Positions 10,215-19,306 of a stretch of DNA of 64,000 nucleotides are shown piece by piece (the first letter of the stretch is position 1; every line of letters starts with the position of its first letter). The notes below the pieces were generated by a model. It was not told the DNA's origin. It saw only the letters and a list, made by a program, of their open reading frames with translations, and made no database searches. Made by a program: the position numbers and the translations under genes. Origin of the DNA: Hoeflea ulvae (GTDB lineage: Bacteria > Pseudomonadota > Alphaproteobacteria > Rhizobiales > Rhizobiaceae); assembly GCF_026619435.1 (NCBI RefSeq), contig NZ_JAOVZQ010000001.1:69501-133500 (forward strand), written 5' to 3'.

Positions 10215-11342
10215 CTATCGCCGGGACGGCATCCCCGGGATGACCAGCGGATTGTCGGTCAGCGCATCCCGGTCCGGCCGGCCGATCCCCGGCTCATCGA
10301 CAAAGGCGCCGAACAATTCGGCAATGAACCCCTTCGGCATGTCACGGGCTATGATCACCAGCCGCGTCTCCTGAGCAGCGCCTTCGGGCCAGGCCGGCAG
10401 CCGCACCGGCTCCGACATCAGGCTTTGCACCGCATGCAGCACCAGCGGCCGCGAGGGATCGTCCGACAGCTTCACAATGCCCTTCATCCGCAACAGGTTC
10501 GGCCCATGCGCCGAGCGCAGCAGATCGAGAAACATCGCCAGCGCCTTGGGTGCGATCGGCTTTTCAAACACCAGCGAATCCGAACGGATATGCGCGTCAT
10601 GCCGGTTCACATCGTGATGGTGATGCCCGTGATGATGGTCATGATCGCTTCTGGAGCTCATCCACCGCGCCACGTCCAGGCTGTGGGCCACCGGATCATA
10701 GGCGCCGGTGTCAAACAGCTTCTCCGCAGTCACGCCCGCATCCGCGGCATAGACAATCCGCGCCAGGGGATTGAGCGCTTCGAGCCGCTCCACCAGCGCA
10801 TCGCCGGACCCGGCGAGTTCCGCCTTGGACACCACCAGCGTGTCGGCCACCGCCACCTGCCGCCGCGCTTCCGCATGGGCATCCAGCGTGGCCAGGCCAT
10901 TGACCGCGTCGACCACGGTCACCAGGCCTTCCAGCCTGTAGGATTGTCCCAGCGCCGGATGACCGATCACCGACTGCATCACCGGCACCGGATCGGCCAG
11001 GCCGGTGGTTTCGATGACAACCCGCGAGAACGGCCTGATCCGGCCGGTCTGCATCCGGTCCATCAGATCGGCCAGCGTATCGACGAGTTCACCACGCACG
11101 GTGCAGCACAAGCATCCGTCCGACAGTTCGATCACGCCGTCGCCGGAGCTTTCGACCAGCAGGTGATCGATGCCGACATCGCCGAATTCATTGATGATCA
11201 GGGCCGCATCACTGAACCAGGGATCGCCGATGAGACGGTTAAGCAGTGTGGTCTTCCCCGCACCCAGAAATCCGGTCAGGATCGACACGGGAATGCCGTG
11301 CGGGGCCTTCCAGGCCGGCTCGTCGGGCAGTTCTCCGGTCAT
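10215..11342 (-). CDS. COG0523 (CobW/ZNG1-like) GTPase metallochaperone
   Basis: A 375-residue G3E GTPase. It has Walker A (GFLGAGKT, residues 24-31), the metal-binding CLCC motif (77-80, within DGCLCCTVRGE), the ETTGLADP switch and an S/TKxD-like VVSKAEL base motif. A histidine-rich stretch (HDHHHGHHHHD) lies in the linker before the CobW C-terminal domain. COG0523 proteins deliver zinc or cobalt to client enzymes. The His-rich loop suggests zinc; nothing here ties it to the cobalamin genes at the window start. It is co-oriented with the downstream part of the dac gene region but has its own upstream space. Confidence 0.86.
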   Translation of the reverse strand: MTGELPDEPAWKAPHGIPVSILTGFLGAGKTTLLNRLIGDPWFSDAALIINEFGDVGIDHLLVESSGDGVIELSDGCLCCTVRGELVDTLADLMDRMQTGRIRPFSRVVIETTGLADPVPVMQSVIGHPALGQSYRLEGLVTVVDAVNGLATLDAHAEARRQVAVADTLVVSKAELAGSGDALVERLEALNPLARIVYAADAGVTAEKLFDTGAYDPVAHSLDVARWMSSRSDHDHHHGHHHHDVNRHDAHIRSDSLVFEKPIAPKALAMFLDLLRSAHGPNLLRMKGIVKLSDDPSRPLVLHAVQSLMSEPVRLPAWPEGAAQETRLVIIARDMPKGFIAELFGAFVDEPGIGRPDRDALTDNPLVIPGMPSRR

Positions 11343-11360
11343 CGGTCAGTTCTTTCGCGG

Positions 11361-12563
11361 TCAGAATTCGGGGCGTGGAATGGGAATCGGCACCGAACTG
11401 CGCAGCGGCATGGCTTCGGCGGCGCTGGCGGACGCGGCGAATGCCGAGGCCACCGACGGCTTGACCGTCATCTCGCCCGCGCGGGCCGGCCGCGGAACCG
11501 GGATCGGGATTCGCGACAGCGCGATCTGCTGGCTTCCGGCCGGCAGCCCGGTCGGCGCCTGCACCAGCCGCGGCTCGCGGGTCAGTGGGTTGATATAGGG
11601 CGAGTTGAGCACCATCTTGCCCTCGACATCGCGGCCTTCATAACGCGCCTCGCGCGCTTCCTTGGTGCAGATCTCGCCCGAAATATCGGCCACCACATCC
11701 CGGCCCTCGCCATAGGGCGCCAGGCTTGTCAGCGTGGAGCCGCCCCATGCCGTCGTCGTCAGCGCCTTGTGCAGCAGCCGCGCTGATTCCTCGGCCCTAA
11801 ACTCCTGCGAAGGTGCCCCGAAGACCACACTGACAACGGTCTTGCCATTGCGGGTGGCCGTCGACACCTGGTTGAAGCCGGAAGCGCAGATGAAGCCGGT
11901 CTTCATCCCGTCAGCGCCCGGAAACCGGCCGAGCAGCAGGTTGTAATTGGTCTGGGCCTTGCTGCCGGCGACAAAACCCTCATAGCCGAAATAATGCGCG
12001 TATTGCGGAAAGTCGCGCCGCACCGCTACCGCCAGCAGCGCCATGTCGCGCACCGTGGTATATTGGCCGCTGCCGGGCAGGCCATTGGGATTGACGAAAC
12101 GGGTCGAGGTCATGCCGAGCCTCAGCGCGGTGGCGTTCATCTCCTTGACGAAATCCTCCTCCGTGCCCGACACCGCTTCGGCGATCGCCATGGCGACGTC
12201 ATTGGCGGATTTGACCAGCAGATATTTCAGCGCCGAATCCAGCGGGAACCGTGTTCCCGGCTTGAAATACATCTTGCTCGCCGGCTCCTTGGCCGCATGC
12301 ACCGACATGGTCACCGGTGTGTCCATGGTCATCTGCCCGGATTTGAGCGCGGTGAACACCAGATAGGCGGTCATGATCTTGGTGACAGAGGCAGGATACC
12401 AGCGCTGGAAGGCCTGCTCATGCTCGATGACGCGACCCGAACTCACATCCACGGCAATGCTTGGGTTGGCCATCGCCCCGGCAGACCATGGCAGCACCAG
12501 CGCCAGCACGGCGAACCCCGCGGCGATCCTGCCTGTCGGTACCAAAAAGCTCATTCCGGACAT
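11361..12563 (-). CDS. D-alanyl-D-alanine carboxypeptidase (penicillin-binding protein 5/6 type)
   Basis: A 400-residue periplasmic peptidoglycan D,D-carboxypeptidase. An N-terminal signal peptide (GRIAAGFAVLALVLPWSAGAMA) leads into an S11 domain with all three penicillin-binding motifs: S59-V-T-K62, S119-A-N121 and K221-T-G223. The C-terminal part carries a short beta region and then a low-complexity A/P-rich tail. Two repeats of a P-I-P-x-P-R-P pattern end the protein (IPIPVPRPARAG and PIPIPRPEF). The ATG at 12563 (MSGMSFL) follows GGAAAACGG; an alternative is 12554. The annotated longer frame to 12659 would put about 32 polar residues ahead of the signal peptide and is less likely. Confidence 0.9.
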   Translation of the reverse strand: MSGMSFLVPTGRIAAGFAVLALVLPWSAGAMANPSIAVDVSSGRVIEHEQAFQRWYPASVTKIMTAYLVFTALKSGQMTMDTPVTMSVHAAKEPASKMYFKPGTRFPLDSALKYLLVKSANDVAMAIAEAVSGTEEDFVKEMNATALRLGMTSTRFVNPNGLPGSGQYTTVRDMALLAVAVRRDFPQYAHYFGYEGFVAGSKAQTNYNLLLGRFPGADGMKTGFICASGFNQVSTATRNGKTVVSVVFGAPSQEFRAEESARLLHKALTTTAWGGSTLTSLAPYGEGRDVVADISGEICTKEAREARYEGRDVEGKMVLNSPYINPLTREPRLVQAPTGLPAGSQQIALSRIPIPVPRPARAGEMTVKPSVASAFAASASAAEAMPLRSSVPIPIPRPEF

Positions 12564-12756
12564 CCGTTTTCCAGTATTTTCAGGCGGCCTGTCGCCGTCG
12601 GTTGGGCGATTCGACGCAGTTTCACCCGCGGTGAAACATCGCTTTTTCCTCGTCATCACCGCCTACTTAGCCTATATGGCAGAGAGATGGCAAAGGCGAT
12701 ATCGAGATGAGCGCTTCTGCCGGACATCAAAAAAACCGAAGCCATAGGGGTGAAAA

Positions 12757-13923
12757 ATGCAGCTGGTCTCTGATGTAGTGTCCATGAAGGACGAAGTCGC
12801 CGAATGGCGCCGCACGCTTCATGCCGATCCCGAGCTGCTTTACGATGTGCACAACACCGCAGCCTTCGTCGTCGACAAGCTCAAATCCTTCGGCTGCGAC
12901 GAGGTCGTGCCCGGCATCGGCCGCACCGGCGTAGTCGGCATCATTCACGGCCGTCCCGGCGGCAACGGACCCGCCATCGGGCTGCGCGCCGACATGGATG
13001 CGCTGCCGATCACCGAAATCACCGGCGCGCCCCGGGCGTCGAAGACACCCGGCAAGATGCATGCCTGCGGCCATGACGGCCACACGGCCATGCTGCTGGG
13101 TGCTGCGCGCCACCTTGCCGCGACCCGCAATTTCACCGGCTCCGTCGCGGTGATCTTCCAGCCGGCCGAAGAAGGCGGCGCCGGTGGCCGCGCCATGGTC
13201 GAGGACGGCATGATGGAGCGTTTCGGCATCACCAAGGTGTTCGGCATGCACAACCTGCCGGGCCTGCCGGTCGGCCAGTTCGCCATCTGCAAGGGGCCGA
13301 TCATGGCGGCAACCGACATTTTCGACGTCTCCATCAAGGGCCGCGGCGGCCATGCCGCCATGCCCTACCAGGCGATCGACCCGATCGTCGCCGCCTCGGC
13401 CATCGTCACGGCGCTGCAGACCATTGCCTCGCGCAATGCCAATCCGCTCGAATCCCTGGTGGTGTCGGTGACCAAATTCATCGGCGGTTCGGCCTACAAC
13501 ATCATTCCCGAAACGGTCGAACTGGCCGGCACCGTGCGCACGCTGTCGCCTGAAATGCGCGACATGGCTGAAACCCGGATCAACGAGATCGTCCGCGGCG
13601 TTGCCGCCGCCCATGGCGCCGAAGGTTCGGTCAATTATCTCAGGAACTATCCGGTCACCTTCAACCATTCCGACGAGACCGAGTTTGCCGCCGACATCGC
13701 CGAAAGCGTTGCCGGTGCAGGCATGGTCGAACGCCAGCAGCCCCCGACCATGGGCGGCGAGGATTTCTCCTTCATGCTCGAAGCCCGCCCCGGCGCCTTC
13801 ATCTTCATGGGCAATGGCGACACCGCCAGCCTGCACCACCCGGCCTATGACTTCAATGACGACGCCATTCCGGTCGGCGTCTCCTACTGGGTCAGGCTCG
13901 CCGAGAAGGCCCTGGCGGCCTAA
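12757..13923 (+). CDS. M20 family amidohydrolase (hippurate hydrolase/aminoacylase-like)
   Basis: A 388-residue M20D metallopeptidase-like amidohydrolase. Family members hydrolyse N-acyl amino acids or related amides with two metal ions. Visible motifs are GLRADMDALPITE, the metal-binding HACGHDGHTAMLLGAA, the catalytic/ligand pair in FQPAEEGGAGGRAM and the dimerisation-domain GRGGHAAMP. The C-terminal metal ligand is in the LHHPAYDFND segment. The ATG at 12757 follows a GGGGTG run at moderate spacing. There is no signal peptide, so it is cytoplasmic. The exact substrate cannot be inferred. A strong terminator follows at 13954. Confidence 0.9.
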   Translation: MQLVSDVVSMKDEVAEWRRTLHADPELLYDVHNTAAFVVDKLKSFGCDEVVPGIGRTGVVGIIHGRPGGNGPAIGLRADMDALPITEITGAPRASKTPGKMHACGHDGHTAMLLGAARHLAATRNFTGSVAVIFQPAEEGGAGGRAMVEDGMMERFGITKVFGMHNLPGLPVGQFAICKGPIMAATDIFDVSIKGRGGHAAMPYQAIDPIVAASAIVTALQTIASRNANPLESLVVSVTKFIGGSAYNIIPETVELAGTVRTLSPEMRDMAETRINEIVRGVAAAHGAEGSVNYLRNYPVTFNHSDETEFAADIAESVAGAGMVERQQPPTMGGEDFSFMLEARPGAFIFMGNGDTASLHHPAYDFNDDAIPVGVSYWVRLAEKALAA

Positions 13924-13953
13924 CTCGCCCCCATACCTCAACACGTGACAATC

Positions 13954-13990
13954 GGGCGGTTCTTCTTGTTGAAGAACCGCCCGCTTTTCT
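13954..13990 (+). terminator. Rho-independent terminator after the M20 gene
   Basis: A perfect 12-bp stem (GGGCGGTTCTTC at 13954-13965, partner at 13971-13982) with a 5-nt loop TTGTT, followed by GCTTTTCT. It lies 31 bp after the amidohydrolase stop and just before tRNA-Arg. Confidence 0.9.
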
Positions 13991-14008
13991 ATATGCACAC
14001 TTTCGCGT

Positions 14009-14084
14009 GGTCCCGTAGCTCAGGGGATAGAGCACAGGATTCCTAATCCTGGGGTCGAAGGTTCGAATCCTTCCGGGATCACCA
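14009..14084 (+). tRNA. tRNA-Arg (anticodon CCU), CCA encoded
   Basis: The cloverleaf folds by hand: acceptor GGTCCCG (14009-14015) with CGGGATC (14074-14080, one G-U pair), D-arm GCTC/GAGC, anticodon stem CAGGA/TCCTG around loop TTCCTAA, T-arm GAAGG-TTCGAAT-CCTTC, discriminator A at 14081 and genome-encoded CCA at 14082-14084. Anticodon CCT occupies 14042-14044 and reads AGG codons. tRNA genes are common integration sites, but I see no attachment-site duplication nearby. Confidence 0.96.
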
Positions 14085-14137
14085 CCCTCAAACGGTCCGT
14101 TCCGGACAATTGCATCCGGTCAGATTGCTCTGCTGCC

Positions 14138-15358
14138 TCACGCCGGCACGGCATCCCCGCGTCGGGCCCGTGACTTGAACAGCAGCAACGCCATGATGCC
14201 GATATTGAGGAAATTCCAGGCGATGCCGTTGAGGAAGGCTGCCCGGTAGGACCCGGTCAGATCGTAGATCCAGCCCGACATCCATCCGCCCAGCGCCATA
14301 CCGACAATGGTCGCCATGATGACGAAGCCGACCCGTTGGCCGGCTTCCCCGGCCGGCATGTATTCGCGCACGATCAGCGCATAGCTCGGCACGATCCCGC
14401 CCTGCGACAGGCCGAAGATCAGGCTGACCACGTAGAGCGGCACCATGGCGTCGAACGGCAGATACAGAAACAGCGCGATGCATTGCAGCGTGGAGCCGAT
14501 CAGCAGGGTTTTGACCCCGCCCAGCCGGTCGGCGATCAGTCCGGAGATCAGCCGCGAAACCACGCCGCCCATCAGCATCAGCGACAGCATCTCGGCGCCA
14601 ACCGTCGGGCCGTAGCCGAGATCGGCGCAATAGGACACGATGTGAACCTGCGGCATCGACATTGCCACGCAGCAGCCGATCCCCGCCAGCCCCAGCATCC
14701 ACTGCAGCGAGCTTGGCGAGAAACTGACCGAGCGCGCATTGGCAAGCGACAGGCTGTTGGCCTGCGCGGTGGCCTCGTCGGGAACCCGGCGCAACAGCAG
14801 GAAGGCCAGCGGAATGATCAGCGCGACCGGCACGACCGCCAGCACCATATAGGCGGTGCGCCAGCCGTAATCTGTCAGCACCCCGCTCAACAATAGCGGC
14901 CAGAACGCCCCGGAGAGGTAATTCCCGCTGGCCGTGATCGCCACCGCAATTCCCCGCCGCCGGTAGAACCAGTGCGAGATATCGGCGATCAGCGGCCCGA
15001 AACCTGCCGCCGTTCCGAAGCCGACAATGAACTGCATCGCCGACAGCATGGCGACGGAACCGCTGACGGCGGCAAGCGCAAAACCCGTGGCCATGGTGAT
15101 CGCCGATGCGATCAGAGCCACCGTGACGCCGTAGCGGTCGACGACCCGGCCGATCACCAGGTTGCCCAGGGCAAAGCCGACCATGGTCAGGGTATAGGGC
15201 ATCGATGCATCGGCGCGGGCAATGCCGAATTCGGCCTGCACCGCCGGCATGATGACGATGATCGCCCACATCCCGACATTGCCGAGAACGGCAATTGCCA
15301 GCGTCGCCGCAAGGCGCGTCCAGGAGTAGCGGCTGTCAAGGATATCAGACTCAACCAT
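14138..15358 (-). CDS. Major facilitator superfamily transporter
   Basis: A 406-residue inner-membrane protein with about twelve hydrophobic segments in two halves. The MFS signature GRVVDRYG lies in the loop after helix 2, and an equivalent LIADRLGG occurs in the second half. Such proteins are proton-driven symporters or antiporters. The substrate is not evident; the overall look (MWAIIVIMPAVQAEFG start, PYTLTMVGFALGNL) resembles MFS carriers of the organic-acid/oxalate-formate type, which is a weak guess. The gene is single, converging on tRNA-Arg and divergent from sapC. Confidence 0.88.
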   Translation of the reverse strand: MVESDILDSRYSWTRLAATLAIAVLGNVGMWAIIVIMPAVQAEFGIARADASMPYTLTMVGFALGNLVIGRVVDRYGVTVALIASAITMATGFALAAVSGSVAMLSAMQFIVGFGTAAGFGPLIADISHWFYRRRGIAVAITASGNYLSGAFWPLLLSGVLTDYGWRTAYMVLAVVPVALIIPLAFLLLRRVPDEATAQANSLSLANARSVSFSPSSLQWMLGLAGIGCCVAMSMPQVHIVSYCADLGYGPTVGAEMLSLMLMGGVVSRLISGLIADRLGGVKTLLIGSTLQCIALFLYLPFDAMVPLYVVSLIFGLSQGGIVPSYALIVREYMPAGEAGQRVGFVIMATIVGMALGGWMSGWIYDLTGSYRAAFLNGIAWNFLNIGIMALLLFKSRARRGDAVPA

Positions 15359-15527
15359 CCGGCCACGTTATGGAGAGCCGCGTTGGAAGTATAGAGCGCC
15401 GCCGCGTCAACCGACGACTTGATCTGCCCGGCTGCGTAAAGGTTCTGTCAAGATTGCGCTTGAATTACCCCGTCACACCCGCCAAAACTCTGCATTGACA
15501 CAGACATGATGCAAGGGGGACATCTCA

Positions 15528-16289
15528 TTGGCTGCTTCAACGCAAAACACGCCGAACACGCTGCCGCTTTTTTACAAGTCACCGGAAGCGGTCAGTCCTG
15601 AACGCCACGGCGACAAGGGGGTGGCGCAGACCGGCAATTACAGCTTCGCCGCCAAGGCGATCGTCATTCCGCTGATGGCCGCGGAAATGCCGACGGCAAT
15701 GCGCTCCTATCCGATCGTGTTTTCCGGGCCGGACTTCATGCCGATGGTGGTGACCGGGATCCGGGAAGGCGAAAACCTGTTCATCGATGACAAGGGCAAA
15801 TGGGCAGCGCCACATTACGTGCCGGCCTATGCCGGGCGCTATCCCTTCATCCTGGCGGGCGGCGAAACCGACGAGCGGCTGACCCTGTGCATCGAGAATG
15901 ATCCCGCCCGGCTGCTCGGCCTCGACGGCAAGGCCGGGCCCGACGTCAAGCCGCTGTTCGAAAATGGCGGCAAAAGCGAAGTGATCACCAGCGCCCTGGC
16001 CTTCTGTGAGCAGTATCAGGGCATGTTCGTCAAAACCCGGCAGATCATGAAGGTCATCGCCGACAGCGGGCTTCTGGTCGAGCGCACCAGCAAGATCTCG
16101 CTCGAGGATGGCCAGAATTTCAACATAACCGGCTTCCACCTTGTGGACGAAGCCAAGCTGCTGGCCATGAGCGACGAGGATTTCCTCAAGCTGCGCAAGG
16201 CTGACGCGCTGGCGACGATCTATTGCCATCTTGCCTCGATGAACAGCTGGACATCGCTGCTGCATCAGGCAAGCCTGCGCAAATCCTGA
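15528..16289 (+). CDS. SapC family protein
   Basis: A 253-residue cytoplasmic protein matching the SapC family, named for a protein linked to the Campylobacter S-layer locus; its molecular role is not settled. Family-like features are the HGDKGVAQTGNYSFA start, FSGPDFMPMVV, and the YVPAYAGRYPFIL core. The start is a TTG at 15528, with GGGGGA at 15515-15520 seven nt upstream. ATGs at 15506 and 15509 are out of frame, so TTG use is well supported. Tandem hairpins follow the stop. Confidence 0.83.
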   Translation: MAASTQNTPNTLPLFYKSPEAVSPERHGDKGVAQTGNYSFAAKAIVIPLMAAEMPTAMRSYPIVFSGPDFMPMVVTGIREGENLFIDDKGKWAAPHYVPAYAGRYPFILAGGETDERLTLCIENDPARLLGLDGKAGPDVKPLFENGGKSEVITSALAFCEQYQGMFVKTRQIMKVIADSGLLVERTSKISLEDGQNFNITGFHLVDEAKLLAMSDEDFLKLRKADALATIYCHLASMNSWTSLLHQASLRKS

Positions 16290-16297
16290 GCGAAAAC

Positions 16298-16372
16298 GGC
16301 TCGGGCGTTATTGCCCGAGCCATGTCCCGGAGCCGGACAGGCAGCGCCGCGCATGTGTCTGTCTGCGCGGCG
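16298..16372 (+). terminator. Tandem hairpins after sapC
   Basis: Two perfect 9-bp stems lie in the 180-bp gap between sapC and dxr. The first is GGCTCGGGC (16298-16306) with GCCCGAGCC (16313-16321) and a 6-nt loop. The second is CGCCGCGCA (16345-16353) with TGCGCGGCG (16364-16372) and a 10-nt loop, followed by TTCTCATT. Neither has a strong U-tract, so termination would be partial; they may also protect the 3' end. Confidence 0.6.
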
Positions 16373-16472
16373 TTCTCATTCCGGGACGCTGAAAGGCGCT
16401 ATCCGGCCCTGCGGACTTGTTCTGCGGAATCGAAAATTGCGGTTTGCGCCGGTCTTCTGTAAAGGCTGTGCG

Positions 16473-17714
16473 ATGCCATCAGCTCGCCGGACCAGACCAG
16501 ACATGACCGCCGCCACCGGATCGCCGACCCTGCCGCAACGACGCCGGATCTCGATTCTCGGCGCCACCGGCTCGATCGGCTGCAACACGCTCGACGTGAT
16601 GTCGCATCTGGGCGGCCGCGACAGTTTCGAGGTGCCTGCCATCACCGGCAGGAGCAATATCGGCCTGCTGGTCGAGCAGGCCCGCAGCACCGGTGCCGGC
16701 TTTGCCGTGACCGCCGATCCGGACCGCTATCAGGAGCTGAAATCGGCACTTGCCGGAACCGGCATCGAAGCCGGGGCCGGCCCCGCGGCCCTGATCGAGG
16801 CCGGCGAACGCGACACCGACCTGCTGATGGCCGGCATCGTCGGCATTGCCGGTCTGGCCCCGACGCTGGCAGCCGCGGCCCGCGGCGCCGACATCGCCCT
16901 GGCCAACAAGGAGTGCCTGGTTTCCGCCGGCGACCTGTTCACCGCGGCCATTGCAAGCGGCGGCGGAAAGCTGCTGCCGGTCGACAGCGAACACAATGCC
17001 ATCTTCCAGGTGCTCGAGGAAAGCCAGCGCCACGCCGTCGACCGCATCATCCTGACCGCATCCGGCGGCCCCTTCCGCAACCACAGCCGGCAGCAGATGG
17101 CGGCGGTGACGCCCGAAGTGGCAGCTGCCCATCCGAACTGGGCGATGGGCCTGAAGATCTCCATCGACAGCGCCTCGATGTTCAACAAGGCGCTGGAGAT
17201 GATCGAGGCGCGGCATCTGTTTGCCATGCAGCCCGATCAGATCGAGGTCATCATCCACCCGCAATCCGTCATCCATTCCATGGTCGGCTATTGCGACGGC
17301 TCGGTGCTGGCCCAGCTCGGCGTGCCCGACATGCGCCATGCCATCGGCTACGCCATCTCCCACCCCCGCCGCACTGGCCTGCCGGTCGAGCGGCTGGATT
17401 TCGCGGCACTCGCCCGGCTCGATTTCGCGGCACCCGATGAGGAGCGCTTTCCGGCACTGGCTCTGGCCCGCACCGCCATGCGCCGTGGCGGCCTGCAGGG
17501 TGCCGTGCTCAACGGCGCCAAGGAAGCAGCCCTCGAGGCCTTTATCGCCGGACAGATCGGTTTTCTCGACATGGCCGACATTGTCGCCGCTGCCATGGAC
17601 AGGCTCGATGACGGACGCAAGGCGCAGTCCATCGAGGATGTCTACGCCGCCGACCGCGACGCGCGGGACGTGGCCCAGTCCCTTATTGCCCGTGCCAGCC
17701 GCATCGCGCTCTAG
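16473..17714 (+). CDS. dxr: 1-deoxy-D-xylulose 5-phosphate reductoisomerase
   Basis: Dxr (IspC) makes 2-C-methyl-D-erythritol 4-phosphate, the committed step of the MEP isoprenoid pathway, using NADPH and Mg2+. The 413-residue product has the NADPH-binding GATGSIG (about 30-36), LPVDSEHNAIFQ, ILTASGGPF, the flexible-loop segment MGLKISIDSASMFNKALE and HPQSVIHSMVGYCDGS. The ATG at 16473 has AAAGG 7 nt upstream; the ATG at 16503 has no site; the longer frame from 16311 runs through the hairpin region and is not coding. The kinase gene at 17721 begins 6 bp after the stop. Confidence 0.94.
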   Translation: MPSARRTRPDMTAATGSPTLPQRRRISILGATGSIGCNTLDVMSHLGGRDSFEVPAITGRSNIGLLVEQARSTGAGFAVTADPDRYQELKSALAGTGIEAGAGPAALIEAGERDTDLLMAGIVGIAGLAPTLAAAARGADIALANKECLVSAGDLFTAAIASGGGKLLPVDSEHNAIFQVLEESQRHAVDRIILTASGGPFRNHSRQQMAAVTPEVAAAHPNWAMGLKISIDSASMFNKALEMIEARHLFAMQPDQIEVIIHPQSVIHSMVGYCDGSVLAQLGVPDMRHAIGYAISHPRRTGLPVERLDFAALARLDFAAPDEERFPALALARTAMRRGGLQGAVLNGAKEAALEAFIAGQIGFLDMADIVAAAMDRLDDGRKAQSIEDVYAADRDARDVAQSLIARASRIAL

Positions 17715-17720
17715 GCCGCC

Positions 17721-18377
17721 ATGCAGCGCGCGCAGGGCCGGATCAGCACCGTCGATGCGCTTCGTGCCTGGATAGAGGCGAAATCCGCGCCGGGCCGTGC
17801 GGCCATTATCGGCGTCTGCGGCTATCCCGGCGCCGGCAAGACCACCCTGTGCAGGACCCTGACAGCGGCGTCCGCAAACCGGGTCTTCCATTTCGAGGGT
17901 GATCGGTTCTCGAGCTTGAGCCTTTGCGAGCGCGAGGCGCAGATCGCCGGGGCGCTTCATGCCGGCTTACCCGCCGATGCCGCGGAAAACCCGCTCGACT
18001 GGTATGACTGGGAAGCGATCAAAGCCGCGCTTTCCGGCATCCGGAGCAGGGGCCGCTTCACCTTTCCCCATGGCTGGAACCGGACAACCGGCGAACTCGA
18101 TGAGCCTTACGGCATCACCCTGCCCGCGCATGGACCGGCGGTGCTTCTGTGCGACTGCATCTATCTGCTCCACCAGCCCGTGCGAAAATGGCTTGATGCG
18201 CTGATCCTTGTCGACACGCCGCTGGAGGTGACGCTGGAACGCGGGCGTGCGCGATCGAAGGATCCGGCAAGGGCGGCCTATATGGAGCGGCTGACCCGGA
18301 TCCATGCCGTGCCCTATTTCACCGCACACCAGGCCGCCGCGGACATGATTTTCACCAATGACGAGGACATCGCCTGA
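17721..18377 (+). CDS. P-loop nucleoside/sugar kinase-like protein
   Basis: A 218-residue cytoplasmic protein with a Walker A (GYPGAGKTT, about residues 34-42) in a fold resembling uridine kinase, pantothenate kinase and the fructose kinase FrcK. The segment FEGDRFSSL after strand 2 and the phrase NPLDWYDWEAIKAAL recall the uridine kinase/PanK family, where an aspartate in this area is the catalytic base. LVDTPLEVTLERGRAR is the lid-type arginine region. It begins 6 bp after dxr, so the two are co-transcribed, but no link to isoprenoid synthesis is known. The substrate is unassigned. Confidence 0.72.
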   Translation: MQRAQGRISTVDALRAWIEAKSAPGRAAIIGVCGYPGAGKTTLCRTLTAASANRVFHFEGDRFSSLSLCEREAQIAGALHAGLPADAAENPLDWYDWEAIKAALSGIRSRGRFTFPHGWNRTTGELDEPYGITLPAHGPAVLLCDCIYLLHQPVRKWLDALILVDTPLEVTLERGRARSKDPARAAYMERLTRIHAVPYFTAHQAAADMIFTNDEDIA

Positions 18378-18487
18378 GCGGCAATGCCAATCCGAAAACC
18401 GCGGATCGGGGGTCTGAAAAGATGACGGCGAGCCAGGGAATCCCCGGCCCGCCGTTTCAAGTGCTGCTGCTGTCGCTGACTGGCGGG

Positions 18488-19288
18488 TCAGCCCGCCGCG
18501 GCAACAGCCCGCCTGGCCATCACCTTGACCAGATTGGCGCGGTACGCCGATGAGGCATGGATGTCGGCCATCAGTTCCGACGGATCGACGGTAACGCCAT
18601 CGAGCGCGCCTGCCGAAAAGTTCGACGCCAGCGCCTGTTCCATCTCTGCCTGCCGGAACACCCCGTCCGAACCGGCGCCGGTGACCGCCACCCGCACCGA
18701 GCCGTCGCCCTGTCTGGCGACGAAGACGCCGGTCATCGCGTAGCGCGAAGCCGGGTTGGGGAACTTGGCATAGCCGCATTTGGCCGGCGCGGTGATTTCC
18801 ACCGCCACGATCAGCTCGCCATCGTCCAGCGCGGTATCGAACATGCCGGTGAAGAAATCATCGGCGCTGATCGAGCGCATGTTGGTGACGATGGTGGCAT
18901 TGAGCGCCAGCAGGCCCGCCGGATAATCCGCCGCCGGGTCATTGTTGGCGATCGAGCCGCCGATGGTGCCCATGTGCCGCACATGCGGATCGCCGATATG
19001 GGCGGCGAGGTGGCTGAGTGCCGGACAGGCAGCGGCGATCTCCGAAGAGCCCGCCACTTCCGCATGGGTGGTCGCGGCGCCGATCCGGATCGAGCCGCCA
19101 TTGACCGAAATGCCCTTCATCCCGGCGGCATGGCGCAGATCCACCAGATCGGACGGAGCTGCAAGCCGTTGCTTCATGGTCGGAAGCAGTGTCTGCCCTC
19201 CCGACAGATACTTGGCTTCATCATTTGATGACGCCAGCTTGACGGCCTCATCTATCGAGGAGGCGCGGTGATAATTGGTTGCATACAT
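18488..19288 (-). CDS. FAD-binding medium subunit of a CoxM-type molybdenum hydroxylase
   Basis: A 266-residue flavoprotein subunit of the xanthine oxidase/CO dehydrogenase family. FAD-binding motifs are LSGGQTLLPTMK (28-39) and TIGGSIANNDPAADYP (from 108). Electrons pass from the Mo centre through the small subunit's clusters to this FAD. It is the last gene of a small-large-medium (S-L-M) operon. The order S-L-M and the large-subunit motif mark the form II type, whose substrates are mostly unknown, rather than genuine CO dehydrogenase (M-S-L). Confidence 0.9.
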   Translation of the reverse strand: MYATNYHRASSIDEAVKLASSNDEAKYLSGGQTLLPTMKQRLAAPSDLVDLRHAAGMKGISVNGGSIRIGAATTHAEVAGSSEIAAACPALSHLAAHIGDPHVRHMGTIGGSIANNDPAADYPAGLLALNATIVTNMRSISADDFFTGMFDTALDDGELIVAVEITAPAKCGYAKFPNPASRYAMTGVFVARQGDGSVRVAVTGAGSDGVFRQAEMEQALASNFSAGALDGVTVDPSELMADIHASSAYRANLVKVMARRAVAAAG

Positions 19289-19306
19289 GATGTCTGCCTC
19301 CCTTTC

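Noticed and set aside
14009..14084. tRNA-Arg as an integration site for a genomic island
   Set aside because: I found no repeat of the tRNA 3' end, no phage-type integrase beside it, and the only tyrosine recombinase is housekeeping XerD.
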